Shown here: positions 39,201 through 52,190 of the stretch, one piece after another
Position numbering within the stretch: position 1 is the first letter of the stretch
Layout: every line of letters starts with the position of its first letter
Assembly: GCF_041381155.1 (NCBI RefSeq)
Contig: NC_091135.1
Span: forward strand, 50,356,086-50,420,085
Reading direction: 5' to 3'
DNA: 64,000 bases
Source of the DNA: Argopecten irradians
Taxonomy: Eukaryota > Mollusca > Bivalvia > Pectinida > Pectinidae
Notes under the pieces: generated by a model
Database searches by the model: none
What the model was told of the DNA's origin: nothing
The model's input: only the letters and a program-made list of their open reading frames with translations
Program-made: the position numbers and the translations under genes

Positions 39201-40980
39201 ACCTACTTGGTTGTTCACAGGAAGTTAATAAAAACAACCAACCGCCAAACTAAACTAATCGTATACTAAATATGTATCCACGCAATATATATCACAAAGA
39301 TCTACAATGAATCTGAGTTGATTTAATGTTGTTATTTTAGATTTAAATGTCATTTGAAACATGGGCACCAGCAGTCATATGGACAAGTTCCGCGTTATTT
39401 AATATAGGTCAGTGAAAGGAAGCAACCCAGCGGGAAATCATGGACAAAACCAAAATAGTGACCATCCTCCAAGAGATAGAATTACTTGTAAGTGATCTGA
39501 TAAGAAAGCTTGACAACACGCCTGCGTACATTCAGATACAGCGTGAAAGTCTTCTTCGTTTGAAATAAACCTTCAATGTGATTACACTAAGACGAAAATA
39601 TCCAGTTTCTAGTTTTTAGTTTTAAAAGCAAAGGTCACTTGGATATTAATTTTGTTAATCTGACCTACATAGTTACCCCCCCCCCCCCCCCCCCCCCATT
39701 CAGTCAGATATACTTATGTTTCAATCTAAACCTAGTTTCTATGCCTGGTATTTCAACAATACTGCAGTCATATCAAGCATACAATGAAACATTTTATATT
39801 TATGATGCAATTTGTAGTGTAAAGACTTTTATAAGCTAGGTATATAAAGATTAACAAACGACCCTGTGTAAATGTCGAATAGCCACAGAATGGCCGATTG
39901 TTACACGAGAACGTGGCTGTGGTCGACATTACAATTTAGCATAAAATATTAATGAGACTGAAAAGGCTAGTAACTTAAAGGAAGAGTTCTTTAAGAAATT
40001 CTTAACACTGCCGGTGAAACTCACGTATTACGTCCCATTAGTTACAAATAAATCGTAAGCTATATGTGTCTCAAAACCGTTATTCTTCTGATATCGTTAT
40101 TTTGTTTTATGAACCTTGTTGTGATAAGGAGACTATAGTAGTCATCGTATTAACTATTTACCATTTAGCAGTGTTTGAATAAAACAGTGATTATAAGAAT
40201 GATAAGGGTAAACAGTTATTAATATAGAGCGGGTATTGCTCATCGGCTAAATCGCACACTTTGGTGTCCGCATACTTTTAAAAAGCAATGCCTAAGTATG
40301 AAACAGCGATTAGAAGAAACGTAATCAATGAGTTGTATTAAATGATTTAAACAGAAATTTTCCATAGATATATGAAATACATTTGTCACAAAGATATAAC
40401 AGACAAAAATCTTCCACAACAAATCTTTCATTGCTTTATCAAATACACTGTTTCGTCTAGCACGTAAAGATGTCTGCAGTCTTAAATATAAGTTTTTATT
40501 GCTTGCATTTACATTTAGGTTAAAGTTCGCCTGTGGCAAGCAAAGACGTGTAACCTACCGTTAATGTAGCTGGAGTTGACTGCCACATTCAAGCAGCTGG
40601 ATTGTGCCCAGCATGAACATTCATGTGTGAGTAGACGCCTCTACGACTTTTTACGCCTCTCTTTGAAAGGTAAAAAGCAACATACATACAGAGTGCCGGT
40701 GAATTACTTACAATTCCAGCACGTCTTGTGAATCGATAACTCCTCGTCCAGCCGCAGCTCGACGAATTACTTTTATCTTTAATGTGGTTTCTCTTGAGTT
40801 TGATTCTGACACAGTTTCAGGTAGTTCCTCTGCTGCTATTCTTCATGGAGTGTTGACAATCTACACCAGTGATTTTGTTTCTATTTGAGAAGAATTTCCT
40901 AGTGTAGTTAAATCTGCCTGTGGTTTTGGTTTTTCACTTTACGCGTTACCATACCTTGGAGATTTGGTTACTTACCTGTG
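33280..40980. other. Intergenic DNA, no firm gene
   Basis: Long AT-rich stretch. A 22-base C tract lies at 39676-39697. A small possible first exon at 39429-39476 has an ATG (MDKTKIVTILQEIELL) followed immediately by a GTAAGTGA donor-like sequence, but no partner exon was found. A short palindrome (CCTAGGCTTGCCTAGG) lies near 35690. About 420 bases before the SLC6 exon show no long frame and could be its 5' UTR or intron. Confidence 0.45.
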
Positions 40981-41095
40981 ATGATTCGGGACCAATGGGC
41001 GCGGAACTCCGAGTTCCTCTTGTCGTGTGTAGGGTTTGCAGTAGGGCTAGGGAATATCTGGAGATTCCCCTACCTTTGTTACAGAAATGGCGGCT
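40981..41095 (+). CDS. SLC6-family neurotransmitter/amino-acid transporter, N-terminal exon (partial)
   Basis: The exon encodes [12 protein letters not shown], then [19 protein letters not shown], then LCYRNGG. This is the signature of SLC6 transmembrane helix 1, where the unwound AVGLGN stretch binds Na+ and substrate and NIWRFPY is near-invariant. SLC6 proteins couple Na+ and Cl- gradients to uptake of GABA, glycine, taurine, monoamines or amino acids. The exon ends at a perfect donor (GGCT|GTAAGT) in phase 1, within the NGGG motif, so the next exon should open with the rest of that motif. ATG 40981 is the first in frame after a stop near 40906. However, it leaves only about three residues before the conserved Gln-Trp, where relatives have a longer tail, so an upstream spliced exon is possible. 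No later exon was found in the window; substrate is undecided. Confidence 0.88.
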
Positions 41096-42804
41096 GTAAG
41101 TTTAACATAAATTTTGCCACTGAGATGTAACTTAATACAGAATGTGGAATGAAAATAATGCATGCATTGATATGATTAAAAATGCAATACAAATAGATGT
41201 GAAAATATACATTGCTTCCAATTTTATACGCAAGACAATGCCATTTATGGATACTCAAGAAATACTTGGAAAGAACAAGGGATTTGTTATGTGGAGTTGC
41301 TAAATTTCGTTTACGAGTCTTAAGCGTCATTTCAAATAAATTTATTTCATCAATATTCGGTGTGTAAGTACGTCAGTAGACATGTGCTATAACCAAGGGC
41401 ACGTGCATTTTATGTGGCATTAACTTTAAATATTTTATTAATGCGGCAGAGAATTTAAGAATGCAACAATTAGATGTAGATTCTTATCTGTGTTAGAAAA
41501 CAGCGAGAAAATGATCGCTAAGATGAAAACAAGAGCATGGTTCCAGTAAGCTTTAGTTACCTAATGTGTGAAAGCATTAAATAAGATTTTGATTATATTG
41601 ATGCTTAAGTACACGTGGTGTTTTCATCCGACATGTATTACACTCCTTCGTTATCTGTACTGTTAAAATTACCCGATTGTTAATTTGTTGAGTCCGCTAA
41701 ATCAAGGATATGGTATTTTAATGAGATGGGAAGTATGTTGGTCTGCAATGCCTATATACACATACCGCACTATTTACCTGAGCAGAGACGCGCCCCATTC
41801 TGCATACCGTGTTAACACTTATACAGACACAGGCTAACATGCTTTACAATCTGGTTATAACACTATACACTACGTTATAAGACGCAGCATAATCCATGAA
41901 GCGTACAGTGAAGATTTTTGTTTTAATCTGATTGGCCTTATTATCCCTGTATCGAACCTATCCATATTCATTTTTAATTCGTTTTATTTCTCTTTTTCAT
42001 TATGAATACACAGAGATAACATATTTACAATATTATATACAATCATTAGTATTCGAAAAAGGTATACAGTAGCTGTTTACATGAATAATATGAGTTAAGG
42101 AGAATAATATTGTTAAATATCCTAATAAAAGTACACAATTTCTTCAGTGTTTTTATGTAAGCAGAGTTCATAAATTTAATAAACTTTATAACATTTGGTC
42201 GTAGCCAAAAATATCGATCAATATACAAAGTTCTTTGGGCAGATAAGGTACTACATTCTAAAACATAATGGAATGCATCGCCAATTTGCTGACTATTACA
42301 ATGTTAACATTTTCTTTCTGACTATACAATATGTTGGCCTGTTTCAACAATAAATATATGGTTGGTTGTACAAAATTTGCATAATTTTATTCTGTCTTTA
42401 TCATCCATAATATCTACATTTGTAAATAATTTTAAAAATATTTTTAAAAATTCTATAATATATAGATTCTGAGGAGTAAGTTACACCACTCTGCCAGTTA
42501 AGTAAGTACTGGTCATGTAATCTTAATTTAATGATATGTTTTAACCATTGAAAACCAAAACTGTCGACATCAATAACCAACTAACTACACAACGTAGACC
42601 ACTAACCCTTCCCATCTGACCGCATGTTACCATTCTGTGCTAACTACACAGGGATGACCACAGGTTGGTTTACACCTGATTACAAATGTAACTATTTACA
42701 TTGTAACTACCGATCTGACTTATTTCAAAGCTGGAGGAAACCTTTATCATCACATTTCTTTAGAGATGAAAAGTTATTACCATTACTTGTTGAAATATCT
42801 TAGT
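41096..42804. other. Probable intron of the SLC6 gene
   Basis: Starts with the GTAAGTTT donor. AT-rich, without an exon matching SLC6 helix 2 (the GAFLIPY-like continuation) on the plus strand. No transposon was recognised until the SINE at 42805. Confidence 0.5.
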
Positions 42805-43227
42805 CACCTTTCCTAATGCCTCCCTTGGCAACGCCTCACTTTTGGCCTTGAGTTGAGCGTTCGCCCCTGTGAGGAAGGCTGTGGGTTCTGTCCCCTGGCC
42901 GAGACACACCAAAGTCTATAAAAGTGGTAGTTTCTTCTCCTGCTTAGCGCTCAGCTTACAGGGAGTAGGACGACTGGTTCGCCCGTTGTCAGTATAATGT
43001 GACCGGGTGGGGTTTGTTGCTTGGTGTCTTCGGCGGCATGCTTCAGTGATATAGCACTATAAAAAGGGCAACAGTTCCACTATACAAGAAGACACTACAT
43101 GAATATACCGCAGTCTCCCAAAACACACACCTCGCACAACATACACGCAACACACCGCATTCATGGGAGGCCGTCCTTACATGACCATAGCTGTTAATAG
43201 GACGTTAATAAATCAAACAAACAAACA
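42805..43227 (+). mobile_element. SINE-like element, 5'-truncated copy
   Basis: Nearly identical to the right two-thirds of the 44564-45166 copy, from TAATGCCTCCCTTGGCA to the (AAAC)n tail. It includes the tRNA-like segment (GAGTTGAGCGTTCGCC as A box, GGGTTCTGTCCCC as B box). Flanks TCTTAGTCA and TCTTGGTCA look like a slightly decayed target duplication. Confidence 0.88.
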
Positions 43228-43586
43228 AATCTTGGTCAGAAACACCGCATTAGCAACAATATGTATCTACAACAATGAGAATGAATAGATTAGATCGTTC
43301 TTCTTGTTATAAATGTCTTAATTGACGACATTGTATGCAACATAAGGTGTCAAAAGTATATATTTTATGATCAATATAAATATTTCTTTACATATACATT
43401 GATATTTAGATGTAGGTCGATACGTTCATTTGTAGAACTCATCTGTGGTACAAATTTCAACCCTTGTCGCTATCTCAAATACATGCTACATCGTGTTCCA
43501 TGTTACAAATGGCTTCTATACATAAAAATGGTGTCGGAAATTACATCTTTCTGTCTTTCTTTGTATAAAAGCGTACATTTACACTG

Positions 43587-44035
43587 TAGGTAGGGCGCTA
43601 GGAATACTCCCTCCCATTGTAAAAGGTGACGACTAATTTGAGTTTTCTATTCTTTCTAACTGACATTCCTCTTCCTAATGTCTCACTTGACATCGCCTAA
43701 CCTTTGATCATGCGTTGAGTGCTCGCCCCTGTGAGGTAGGCTATGGGTTTTGTCCCCTGGCCATAACACACCACAGTCTATAAAATCGGTGTTTTCTGCT
43801 TCTGCTCATCGCTCAGGACAACTTGTTTACCTGTTGTTAGTATACTGTGATTGGGAGATGTGCTTGTTCGGCGTGCTTATAGCACCATAAATAGGACAAA
43901 AAGTACCAACACCAACATACTGCAGTCGCCTAAAACACACAAACACGTCACATGCAACACACTGGCTACGCGGGATGTCATCCTTAGAATGACGTTGGTT
44001 GTTAATTGGGCGTTTAACATAATCCAATCATAACG
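43587..44035 (+). mobile_element. SINE-like element, older copy
   Basis: Starts GTAGGGCGCTAGGAATAC, carries the same internal segments as its neighbours, and ends GTTGTTAATTGGGCGTTTAA. Many substitutions and a missing central section mark it as older than the copies on either side. Confidence 0.8.
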
Positions 44036-44563
44036 TTAAAATGACTTTGACTTGCAATCATGTAATTACAGTACAATTTTTTTGGACTTTGTGTTCATTG
44101 ATTCTAAATTCTGTATATGAACGGTTTTGTATATCAGACAAAATTAATAGCGCATGTCTCATTTGGTGAAGATAAATCACTAAAGAAATGGTGTCGTTTT
44201 CTTTTAGAAAAAAAGTATCTTTATTTGTCATCACAAAATGTACAAGATTATGCATTGTGTAAAGCTTACTTGAAACATTCGACGTATAGAAAATTATTAT
44301 AAAATCGTTGGTCCTAAAGATGTTTTATTGATAGTCACTTGCCTCATATTAATGTGCCGGTCTACCTGGTTGCCAGTATGGGACCATCATTTTACATAAT
44401 CAATAATTTCACCATAGTTGCTATAAATCACGATTTCTGAGGCTATGGAAAAAATACATTTAATGGAGATATCAGGTAATTGCCGACTGGATCTTATGTG
44501 GTTTTTGATATGTTGGTGATAATCAATTAGTTTGATATGATTTATGAAAAATGATACATTTTC

Positions 44564-45166
44564 TGGCCCTGCAGGTAGGGCGTTAGAATTGTACTTGCTG
44601 CCCCTATTGCATGATCGTAAAAGGCGACTAAATTTAGGATCTTATCTTTTCTATTCTTCCTAACTGACTTTATCCTTCCTAATGCCTCCCTTGGCACCGC
44701 CTCATTTTTGGCATCTTATCTTTTCTATTCTTCCTAACTGACTTTATTCTTCTTAATGCCTCCCTTGGCACCGCCTCATTTTTGGCCTTGAGTTGAGCGT
44801 TCGCCCCTGTGAGGAAGGCTCTGGGTTCTGTCCCCTGGCCGAGACACACCAAAGTCTATAAAAGTGGTAGTTTCTGCTCCTGCTTAGCGTTCAGCACACA
44901 GGGAGTGGGACGACTGGTTCGCCCGTTGTCAGTATAATGTGACCGGGTGGGGTGTGTTGCTTGGTGTCTCCGGCGGCATGCTTTAGTGATATAGCACTAT
45001 AAAAAGGGCAACAGTTCCACTATACAAGAAGACACTACATGAATATACCGCAGTCTCCCAAAACACACACCTCGCACAACATACACGCAACACACCGCAT
45101 TCATGGGAGGCCGTCCTTGCATGACCTTAGCTGTTAATAGGACGTTAATTAATCAAACAAACAAAC
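44564..45166 (+). mobile_element. SINE-like retroelement, full-length copy with 15-bp TSD
   Basis: Flanked by a perfect 15-base duplication (AAATGATACATTTTC at 44549-44563 and 45167-45181) and ending in an (AAAC)n tail, so it arrived by target-primed reverse transcription. It has an internal tRNA-like pol III promoter (GAGTTGAGCGTTCG, then GGGTTCTGTCCCC) near 44790-44840, and a 76-bp internal tandem duplication (ATCTTATCTTTTCTATTCTT start) at about 44638-44790. At 603 bases it is long for a SINE. No protein is encoded. The intact duplication suggests recent activity. Confidence 0.9.
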
Positions 45167-45181
45167 AAATGATACATTTTC

Positions 45182-48018
45182 ATTTGTAAATGTGTTCTGT
45201 GGTATAAGGGTGAGGTAGGAGGGGGTTCTTTCCGTTTAAAAGATAGAAAAAAAATGATTATTGACTCCAGATGAAAAATACTCATTTTAACTAGTTGACC
45301 TACTGCAGTATAATCCAGTGCCTTCCAATGCATGAAGTGTAATAGCATAAATTGTGATAATAAAATGTGTACAGATTATGCTACCTCAGTATTCATTAGT
45401 ATGCAATGATTCTCGCTGCAAATAAACCGATTTACTAGCCTAGCAATATTTGTTAGCATTCTTCAGGTCACTACCTTTCCCCGGGCATTATTCATAAAAC
45501 ACGTGTCTCCATGGTAACAAATACACTTTCTATACTGCTTTAATGTATTGAACGGTTATCTATGGATAAATCATTGATAGACGGATTATGGTGGAAACGC
45601 ATCGCCGCAGGATAGCCAATACATTGATTCTATATGCACGCTGTTGTTGTTGATGATGACATATTAAGTACAAAATCTGCATCGCCCGAGATCTAAACCT
45701 ACCTGTAGATCATTTCAAAATATAGCGAGTTCATGCCCAGGAAACATCAAGTGATATTGTATATCACCGTTAAGAGTACATTGCTACTTTGGAACATTAA
45801 CTAATGGACATAGTTTGAAGTGGGGAATGCGATTTGAACGATTGCCTCTATCAACTTAAACATGCACTTTTCGTATATTTGCCGAAATCTACTCAGTAAA
45901 TACGAGTAGCTCCCCATATGACCTATCAACAACAAGACATAGTATAGGCCATGAGGCAAACTAACAATAACCACATCATGTCAACTACACCAGTGGTGCT
46001 ACAAACTATTTCAGTACAGATATAAGTCAATGTTCTATTGCCATCTAATTGTCGATTGCAACTATTATAGGATATATCATTAGTTAGTCATTGGTATGAC
46101 TGACTTTTCTTGTTTCAGTTGTCTTGTGACCATGTCGCGACCGAACACATAATGCTACGAGTTGGTAATAGTGATCAGCGTCCTTGTCTGCAATAAAATG
46201 TAATCATAATCAAATTATGATCTGCTCTAAATAATACCACACTTCACAAAAATGGAAAATGTTCCCATATATTCATAAAGGAAATGTTGAAGCTGGCCTT
46301 GAACCAGGCATGTTTAAAACAAAATCGATTTCCTGTTGCCACAGACTTCTGGTACAGTGGATCTAGCCAGACGATCTCTATATTGTGTTTTCTTACTCTC
46401 CTTCTTATGGAATGAAGTTGGTGAAATAATTTAATGAAAAGAAAATACAAATGTCAGAATAATCAATATTGGCGCCATGTTACCTATGGCAGGTTGGCTT
46501 AGTATTTCGGTTTGTCGCTGTAATGTGTTCTAGATCTCTGGAAGGAGTGAGATATGTGTCAATGTGAAAAGTCTGGCACGTTTATCACTCCGGAACACAT
46601 GACTCTCAAGTACAAGCCCATACATGTACATTCTTCAAGTCGCGATTGTTCACTTAATTTTGGGAAATGCAATAACGGATTTGGTAATAATATTTTAGGT
46701 ATTAATGATATTGGTAATTTTAGGTATCAAATATGAAATATGGTACATCTTTAGACAATGGTCACTTGTCTTTGTATGTGTATTGATTGAACAAATGAGA
46801 AGCGAAAATGTAACAGAATATCAAAATCCGTTATATTTGTCTTTGATAACAAAAAATAATCATTTCACAAATTTATTTCATTTCAGGCGGCAGCGTCGAC
46901 CATTTCATTAACGCTTAAAATTCGTTGTGCTTTACAGATTGTGAATATACAAAAATGAAGTGAAGCCCAGTGTCATACATGTAACATCATTTATCTATTA
47001 CCCTCCGTTTCCGATCTAAGGGGAAACGGGTCAAACACCAGTTTGTTAGTGTGATGTTTAGTGTTAATATGTTACATCATCGTTCAATTTACAAGACCTG
47101 TCGTGCCTTTTATATACAGAGGGGGCAATGCGTCTTCGCCATACAATAAAGAGTTATTGCCGATATAACACTTGGCGGTACGCTACTTCATCTCTGTCCC
47201 AGGTTTCTCTAGGATACGTATACCATCAGCCATAGAAATTGGTAAAGCATGAATGCATATATGAGAATAGCTAATATACAGATGGAAACATTAACAAAAC
47301 ATATTATGTTAGGTGTACCATTAACACCAGGATGTTTTGATAGTTTATGCATAATTAGTTTGGTTCATTCCTTAAAGTATTTGGCCAAAAAAGAATCTCA
47401 CACCAGTATGTAATGAAATTAAAAATATGTTAAACAAACAAAAGAACCACAACAGGAAGATAATTTATGAATGAGATATGCGTTTCTCGTATTCAGACCT
47501 AATCACAACATATACTGTATTGATTAGCAACAATAGAACGCTTACCTCCTAGGGACACATGTTTCTATTTCCCTGGTACTCTTCGTGTGTCCTTGAAAAA
47601 CTCCGTATTATGCTTTGAGTTCATGATACTAATATATATTAATCTGAATACTAATTAAATGAAGCGCATCCTTTTGAAAATATCCAGATTGAACGAAGTG
47701 AAATATTAAGCTTAATCATGATATTAAAACTTGGCTTTCTTAGAAAAAAGATCATTTTCGTGGTGATCTTCAGAAATTAACATCTGTAAAGTGCGTTTAT
47801 TCTGTATAAATTGAAATACTCGACAGACGAAATAGCGAAATTACGATAACAGTACCTAATATCTTAGTTTATACATATATAGTTCAATTTCATATGTTAC
47901 ACTCATTCCTATCGGTTAAATCTTTGAGAAATCCTTCCGTTTTTTGTCTATGACTTCATAAACCCAAACGATATTGAGAATAATGCTGAAGTAATAACGA
48001 GTGATAATGTTTATTTTT
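45182..48018. other. Intergenic or intronic DNA, no supported gene
   Basis: AT-rich with scattered short frames. TTGTTTCAG at about 46112-46120 looks like a splice acceptor, but what follows has no recognisable product. No repeat with clear boundaries was found. Confidence 0.45.
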
Positions 48019-49030
48019 AGCCCACCATCATCAGATGGTGGGCTGTTCAAATCGCTTTTTGTCCGTGGTCCGTGGTCCGTCCTGCCTTCCGTCAGTAAAC
48101 CATTCTTGTTATCACTATTTCTCATAAAGCACCGAAGGGATCTTTCTCAAATTTCATATGTAGGTTCCCCTAGTGCAATAGTTGTGCATATTGCATTTTG
48201 GACCAATCGGTCAACAAAATGGCCTCCTGGCAGCCATCTTTGATTTTGATACTTAAAGTTTGTTACCGATCTCTCTCAAATTTCACATGTAGGCCTCTAG
48301 GGGTCTTGTTGTGCATATTGCATTTTGGGACCAATCAGTCAACAAGATGGCCGACAGGCCGCCATCTTTGATTTTGATAGTCAAAGTTTGTTAGTGCTAT
48401 TTCTCAGAAAGTATTGAAGGAATTCTTCTCAAATTTCACATGTAGGTTTCCCTAGGGCCCTTGTTTTGCATATTGCATTTAGGGACTGAACAATCCACAA
48501 GATGATCGACAGGCCGCCATCTTGGATTTTGACAATTGAAGTTTGTTACCGCTATTTCTCAGAAAGTACTGAAGGGAGCTGTCTCAAATATGATGTGCAT
48601 GGTCCCCTAGGTCCTTGGTTATGCATATTGCATTTTGGGACCGATTCATTGAACAAGATGACCGACAGTATGCCATCTTGCATTTTGACAAATGAAGCTT
48701 GTTACCGCTATGTCTCAGAAAGTGCTGAAGGGATCTGTCTCAAATTGCATGTGCAGGTTTCCCTAGGGGTCTAGTTGTGTACATTGCATTATGAGACCGA
48801 TCGATGCACAAGTTGGCCGACAGGCCGCCATCTTGGATTTTGATAGTTGAAGCTTGTTACCACTATTTCTCAGAAAGTACTGAAGGGATCTGTCTCCAAT
48901 TTCATGTGAAGGTTCCTCTAATGGTCTAGTTGTGCATATTGCATTTTGGGACCAATCAGTCAACAAGATGGCTAACAGTCCACCCGTTTGGAATTTGATA
49001 ATTAATGTTGATTACCGCTATTTCGGCACA
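48019..49030 (+). mobile_element. Helentron-like element with 156-bp tandem core
   Basis: Opens with a perfect hairpin (AGCCCACCATC, loop, GATGGTGGGCT) and a short GTCCGTG repeat, then about six diverged units. The unit anchor (CTATTTCTCAGAAAG type) recurs near 48395, 48551, 48707, 48861 and 49017, about 156 apart. Each unit holds TTGCATTTTGGGACC and GGCCGCCATCTTGGATTTTG. A terminal hairpin plus a tandem core matches the non-autonomous Helentron layout. The right end is unclear. Confidence 0.78.
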
Positions 49031-50511
49031 GATTACATCCATGGATGTGTATACATGTTGAGAAAGTTATTGATGAAGGTTTTTAAAGGAATGGTATTAG
49101 AAAATCGTTTTTAATCATACACAGAATTAATAATATTTGGAGAAATCTTAAAACTAAGATCAAACATGTAAGTTAAAGAAGAAGTTTGTATGAATTAAAT
49201 GTTTTTTTTAAGATTTTGAGTATTATAAGAAATAATCACCTTCAAGTTGTCAATCGTTATCTTTTATATGTCATCTTTCACGCAAAAGCATGCAAACATC
49301 ATTGCAAAATATCGGAATGTGTAATGCGAAGAACTACATGTTTGACCACTGTGGCTATTTGCGTATAGGTCACAGCGATACCAACTTATGTATAAAACTG
49401 CAATAAACCCAGTCATCAATACATACTTCACACTAAATTATCTCCATAAAGAAATAGAAATATTACATTTAACGTGCATGCTACATTTCTCTTGAATGCA
49501 GGTAACCGTGTGCAACTAGGTATAGATCAGGGACATGGAAATTAGTTAAAGTCTTTACATTTGTATATATTTAGATTTGATTGTTTATTGTTGGTTGTTT
49601 GTAGTCAAGATTTAGGTTACAACCTCTACTCGAGACTATGTCCCTCCTCCTTTCTCAACACGGGGGTTCATATAAATATGAAGCAGACCAAAGTAGATTT
49701 GTACAATTTATGAAATTAAGGCAAAATACTGTGAAGTGTAAAATATTTATAGTGACAAAAGCATAAACTGTATCTAGAACAAATCAGCAACATGTATTTC
49801 CCACAGTTGAAGCCTAGAATAGATACTAATATATGAAGACTGTAGCTAATTACATGTCCCTATGGTGCATGCCACGACTGATAATCAAACAGGACAATAT
49901 TTATGTTTATTTGAATGTATGAAAACATTTTAATATAAAAGGCGTGCATATACACCGGATACAGCCTTTAAAATCTCTGATATACATAATCAATGTTATA
50001 TAGGGCAAAGAAGTAATTCTAACAGTGTGGACAAAAGATTGTCGAATTTTCGAGGCGATATGTCCCTTTGTCAAGACACAAGAACAAATAAAATTACATG
50101 TTAAGGACGGTCATGGACATTCACAAAACTATAAACAAAGAACACATATAGAGCAAACAGATAAACTATAGAGACAATAGATATGCGTATTGTCAATGTT
50201 ATTTATGTATATATATAAGAAATATGTTTAGAAAAAAGAAATATGTGTGGAAAAAAACCCATTCGTGACATCTACAGATGTGATAGAAAAGACACTATAG
50301 CTCTCTTATAGTGCAAATTGATATTTTCAGACGAAATGCCAAAAAATACAATGTATAAGAAAATAACATCTAAACATCCATTATGTTCCATGCTAGAATT
50401 TTTTTCACAAACAATGGGATTTGTTATCCGTGTAACCCGTATTGATTTCAAGCCACGGTGTACAATGTACCTGTATGTGTATCGGTCACAAGGTGTTCTG
50501 TCTTTTAACTT
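49031..50511. other. Unannotated AT-rich DNA
   Basis: No exon or bounded repeat seen. The GC-poor sequence has a few A-rich runs near 50220-50260 (AGAAATATGT repeated twice). Confidence 0.45.
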
Positions 50512-50751
50512 TTAGGCGGTCGAATTATTTTGTTGTATACCACCTAATGGGCAATATTTCAGCAGGAGTTTTTGTTTCGTTCTACACTTTGATTTGTCTA
50601 TAAGTAATATGATTCCATTAACCTTCACTACTTTTGGTTCCGGCTGTCCCGGACAAGAGTACATTAAAGACTGTATGTACTTGAGACGGACGGCAAACTG
50701 TGCTGTTGTTGATGTAGTAACTACGTACCCAGACAACATGCTGACGTGATC
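50512..50751 (-). CDS. Possible terminal exon (unrecognised)
   Basis: On the minus strand an acceptor-like GAACGCAG|GAT at 50752 opens a phase-0 frame of 79 residues to a stop at 50512. It starts DHVSMLSGYVVTTST and ends GGIQQNNSTA; an internal ATG gives 75 residues. It is on the same strand and in the right phase to follow the exon at 60102-60158, across an intron holding the 49-bp array. The polypyrimidine tract is weak, no polyadenylation signal was seen and the sequence matches nothing I know. It may be chance. Confidence 0.25.
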   Translation of the reverse strand, partial: DHVSMLSGYVVTTSTTAQFAVRLKYIQSLMYSCPGQPEPKVVKVNGIILLIDKSKCRTKQKLLLKYCPLGGIQQNNSTA

Positions 50752-50960
50752 CTGCGTTCGTAATACGAGTGTGTATTGCTATACGTGTACTACCAGACAC
50801 TTCATCAGATTAACCGATTTCCTTAGTAGCACTGTTCCCTATCAGACTAACTAGCTTCCTCCTTGATTTCTGTTTTTATCTTCATCTGAAAAATAGATAA
50901 ACCAGATTTATGATGTCATTTATAACGTGGCCTATTTTGATGAACTTTAATGGGTTTTAG

Positions 50961-51730
50961 GTCATCTGACCCGAAGGGCTAAAACTTTCATGAAATGATC
51001 CTGACATGGTCCCGACAAAGTGTTGTTATTTTTCCGGCAGATCCGAAATCCAAGATGGCCGCAACAGCCGCCATTTTGAAAACACATTTTGAACTTCTTC
51101 TGAAGTTCTACCCGTGCGAATTGGCTGAAACTTGCATGAAATTATCCTGACATTGTCCTGACCAAGTGTTGTTATTTTTCGGGTCTATCCGAAATCCAAG
51201 ATGGCCGCCACAGCCGCCATCTTGAAAACACATTTTGAACTTCTTTTCAAGTTCTACCGGTGCGAATTGGCTGAAACTTGCATGAAATGATCCTGACATG
51301 GTCCGACAAAGTGTTGTTATTTTTCGGGTCGATCCGAAATCCAAGATGGCCGCCACAGCAGCCATCTTGAAAACACATTTTGAACTTCTTATCGATTTAT
51401 ATCAGTGCGATTTGGCTGAAACTTGCATGAAATGATCCTGACATGGTCCCGACAAAGTGTTGTTATTTTTCCGGTAGATCCGAAATCCAAGATGGCCGCC
51501 ACAGCCGCCATCTTGAAAACACATTTTGAACTTCTTCTCAAGTTCTACCGGTGCGATTTGGCTGAAACTTGCATGAAATGATCCTGACATGGTCCCGACA
51601 AAGTGTTGTTACATCTCTGGTTGATCCCAAATCGAAGATGGCTACCATGACACTATATCTAATTCATTTCCTATATGGTTATTGCCAAGGTAGTCAGATG
51701 ACCGTTAAGGCCCTTCGGCCTCTTGTTATG
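50961..51730 (+). mobile_element. Helentron-like element with 146-bp tandem core
   Basis: Left end GTCATCTGACCCGAAGGGC is mirrored at the right end by GTCAGATGACC and GGCCCTTCGGCC, the latter forming a terminal hairpin. Between them are about 4.5 units of 146 bases, with AAGATGGCC anchors near 51053, 51198, 51343 and 51489. Each unit has CCAAGATGGCCGCC, a mirrored GCCGCCATCTTG, then GAAAACACATTTTGAACTTC. The open frames on the minus strand at 51108-51590 are read-through of these units. Confidence 0.82.
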
Positions 51731-52190
51731 TTATGAGGATATATCGTGATAAATCACAAAAACTTAGAGTGTACTTAGAATTACACCGCGACAAGAACAC
51801 AGTCTGTTTATAGTGTTTTACTTAAATAACAATTAAACATTCTTTTCGAGTTCATCGATACAATTCAGTGAAATTTTAATTTTTAATTTCTCGTCATTAT
51901 TGCTACGCCGTTGCATAGGACAATAAAATGTGTCAAAACTAAATATATCAACCGTAGGACTTTTCAAAAGTACTTTTATTCCTTAGAAAAAGGTAAAGAA
52001 AATCAAATGAAATACAAGATGAAAAAACATGAAAGAGAAATACTCGGTAAAAATTAAAAACAAAAATCTAAAATGTATGATAAGCTTTGCATTGGACGTT
52101 TGCCACGCCTAAACGAATTATGACTTGTATAATTTAAAATCTAAATTAGATGGATGTCTTTATATTGGCCTCTGTGGCTGATTAAACCTC

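Noticed and set aside
48502..51590. Several 60-90 codon frames
   Set aside because: They read through the 156-bp and 146-bp tandem cores and repeat with them.
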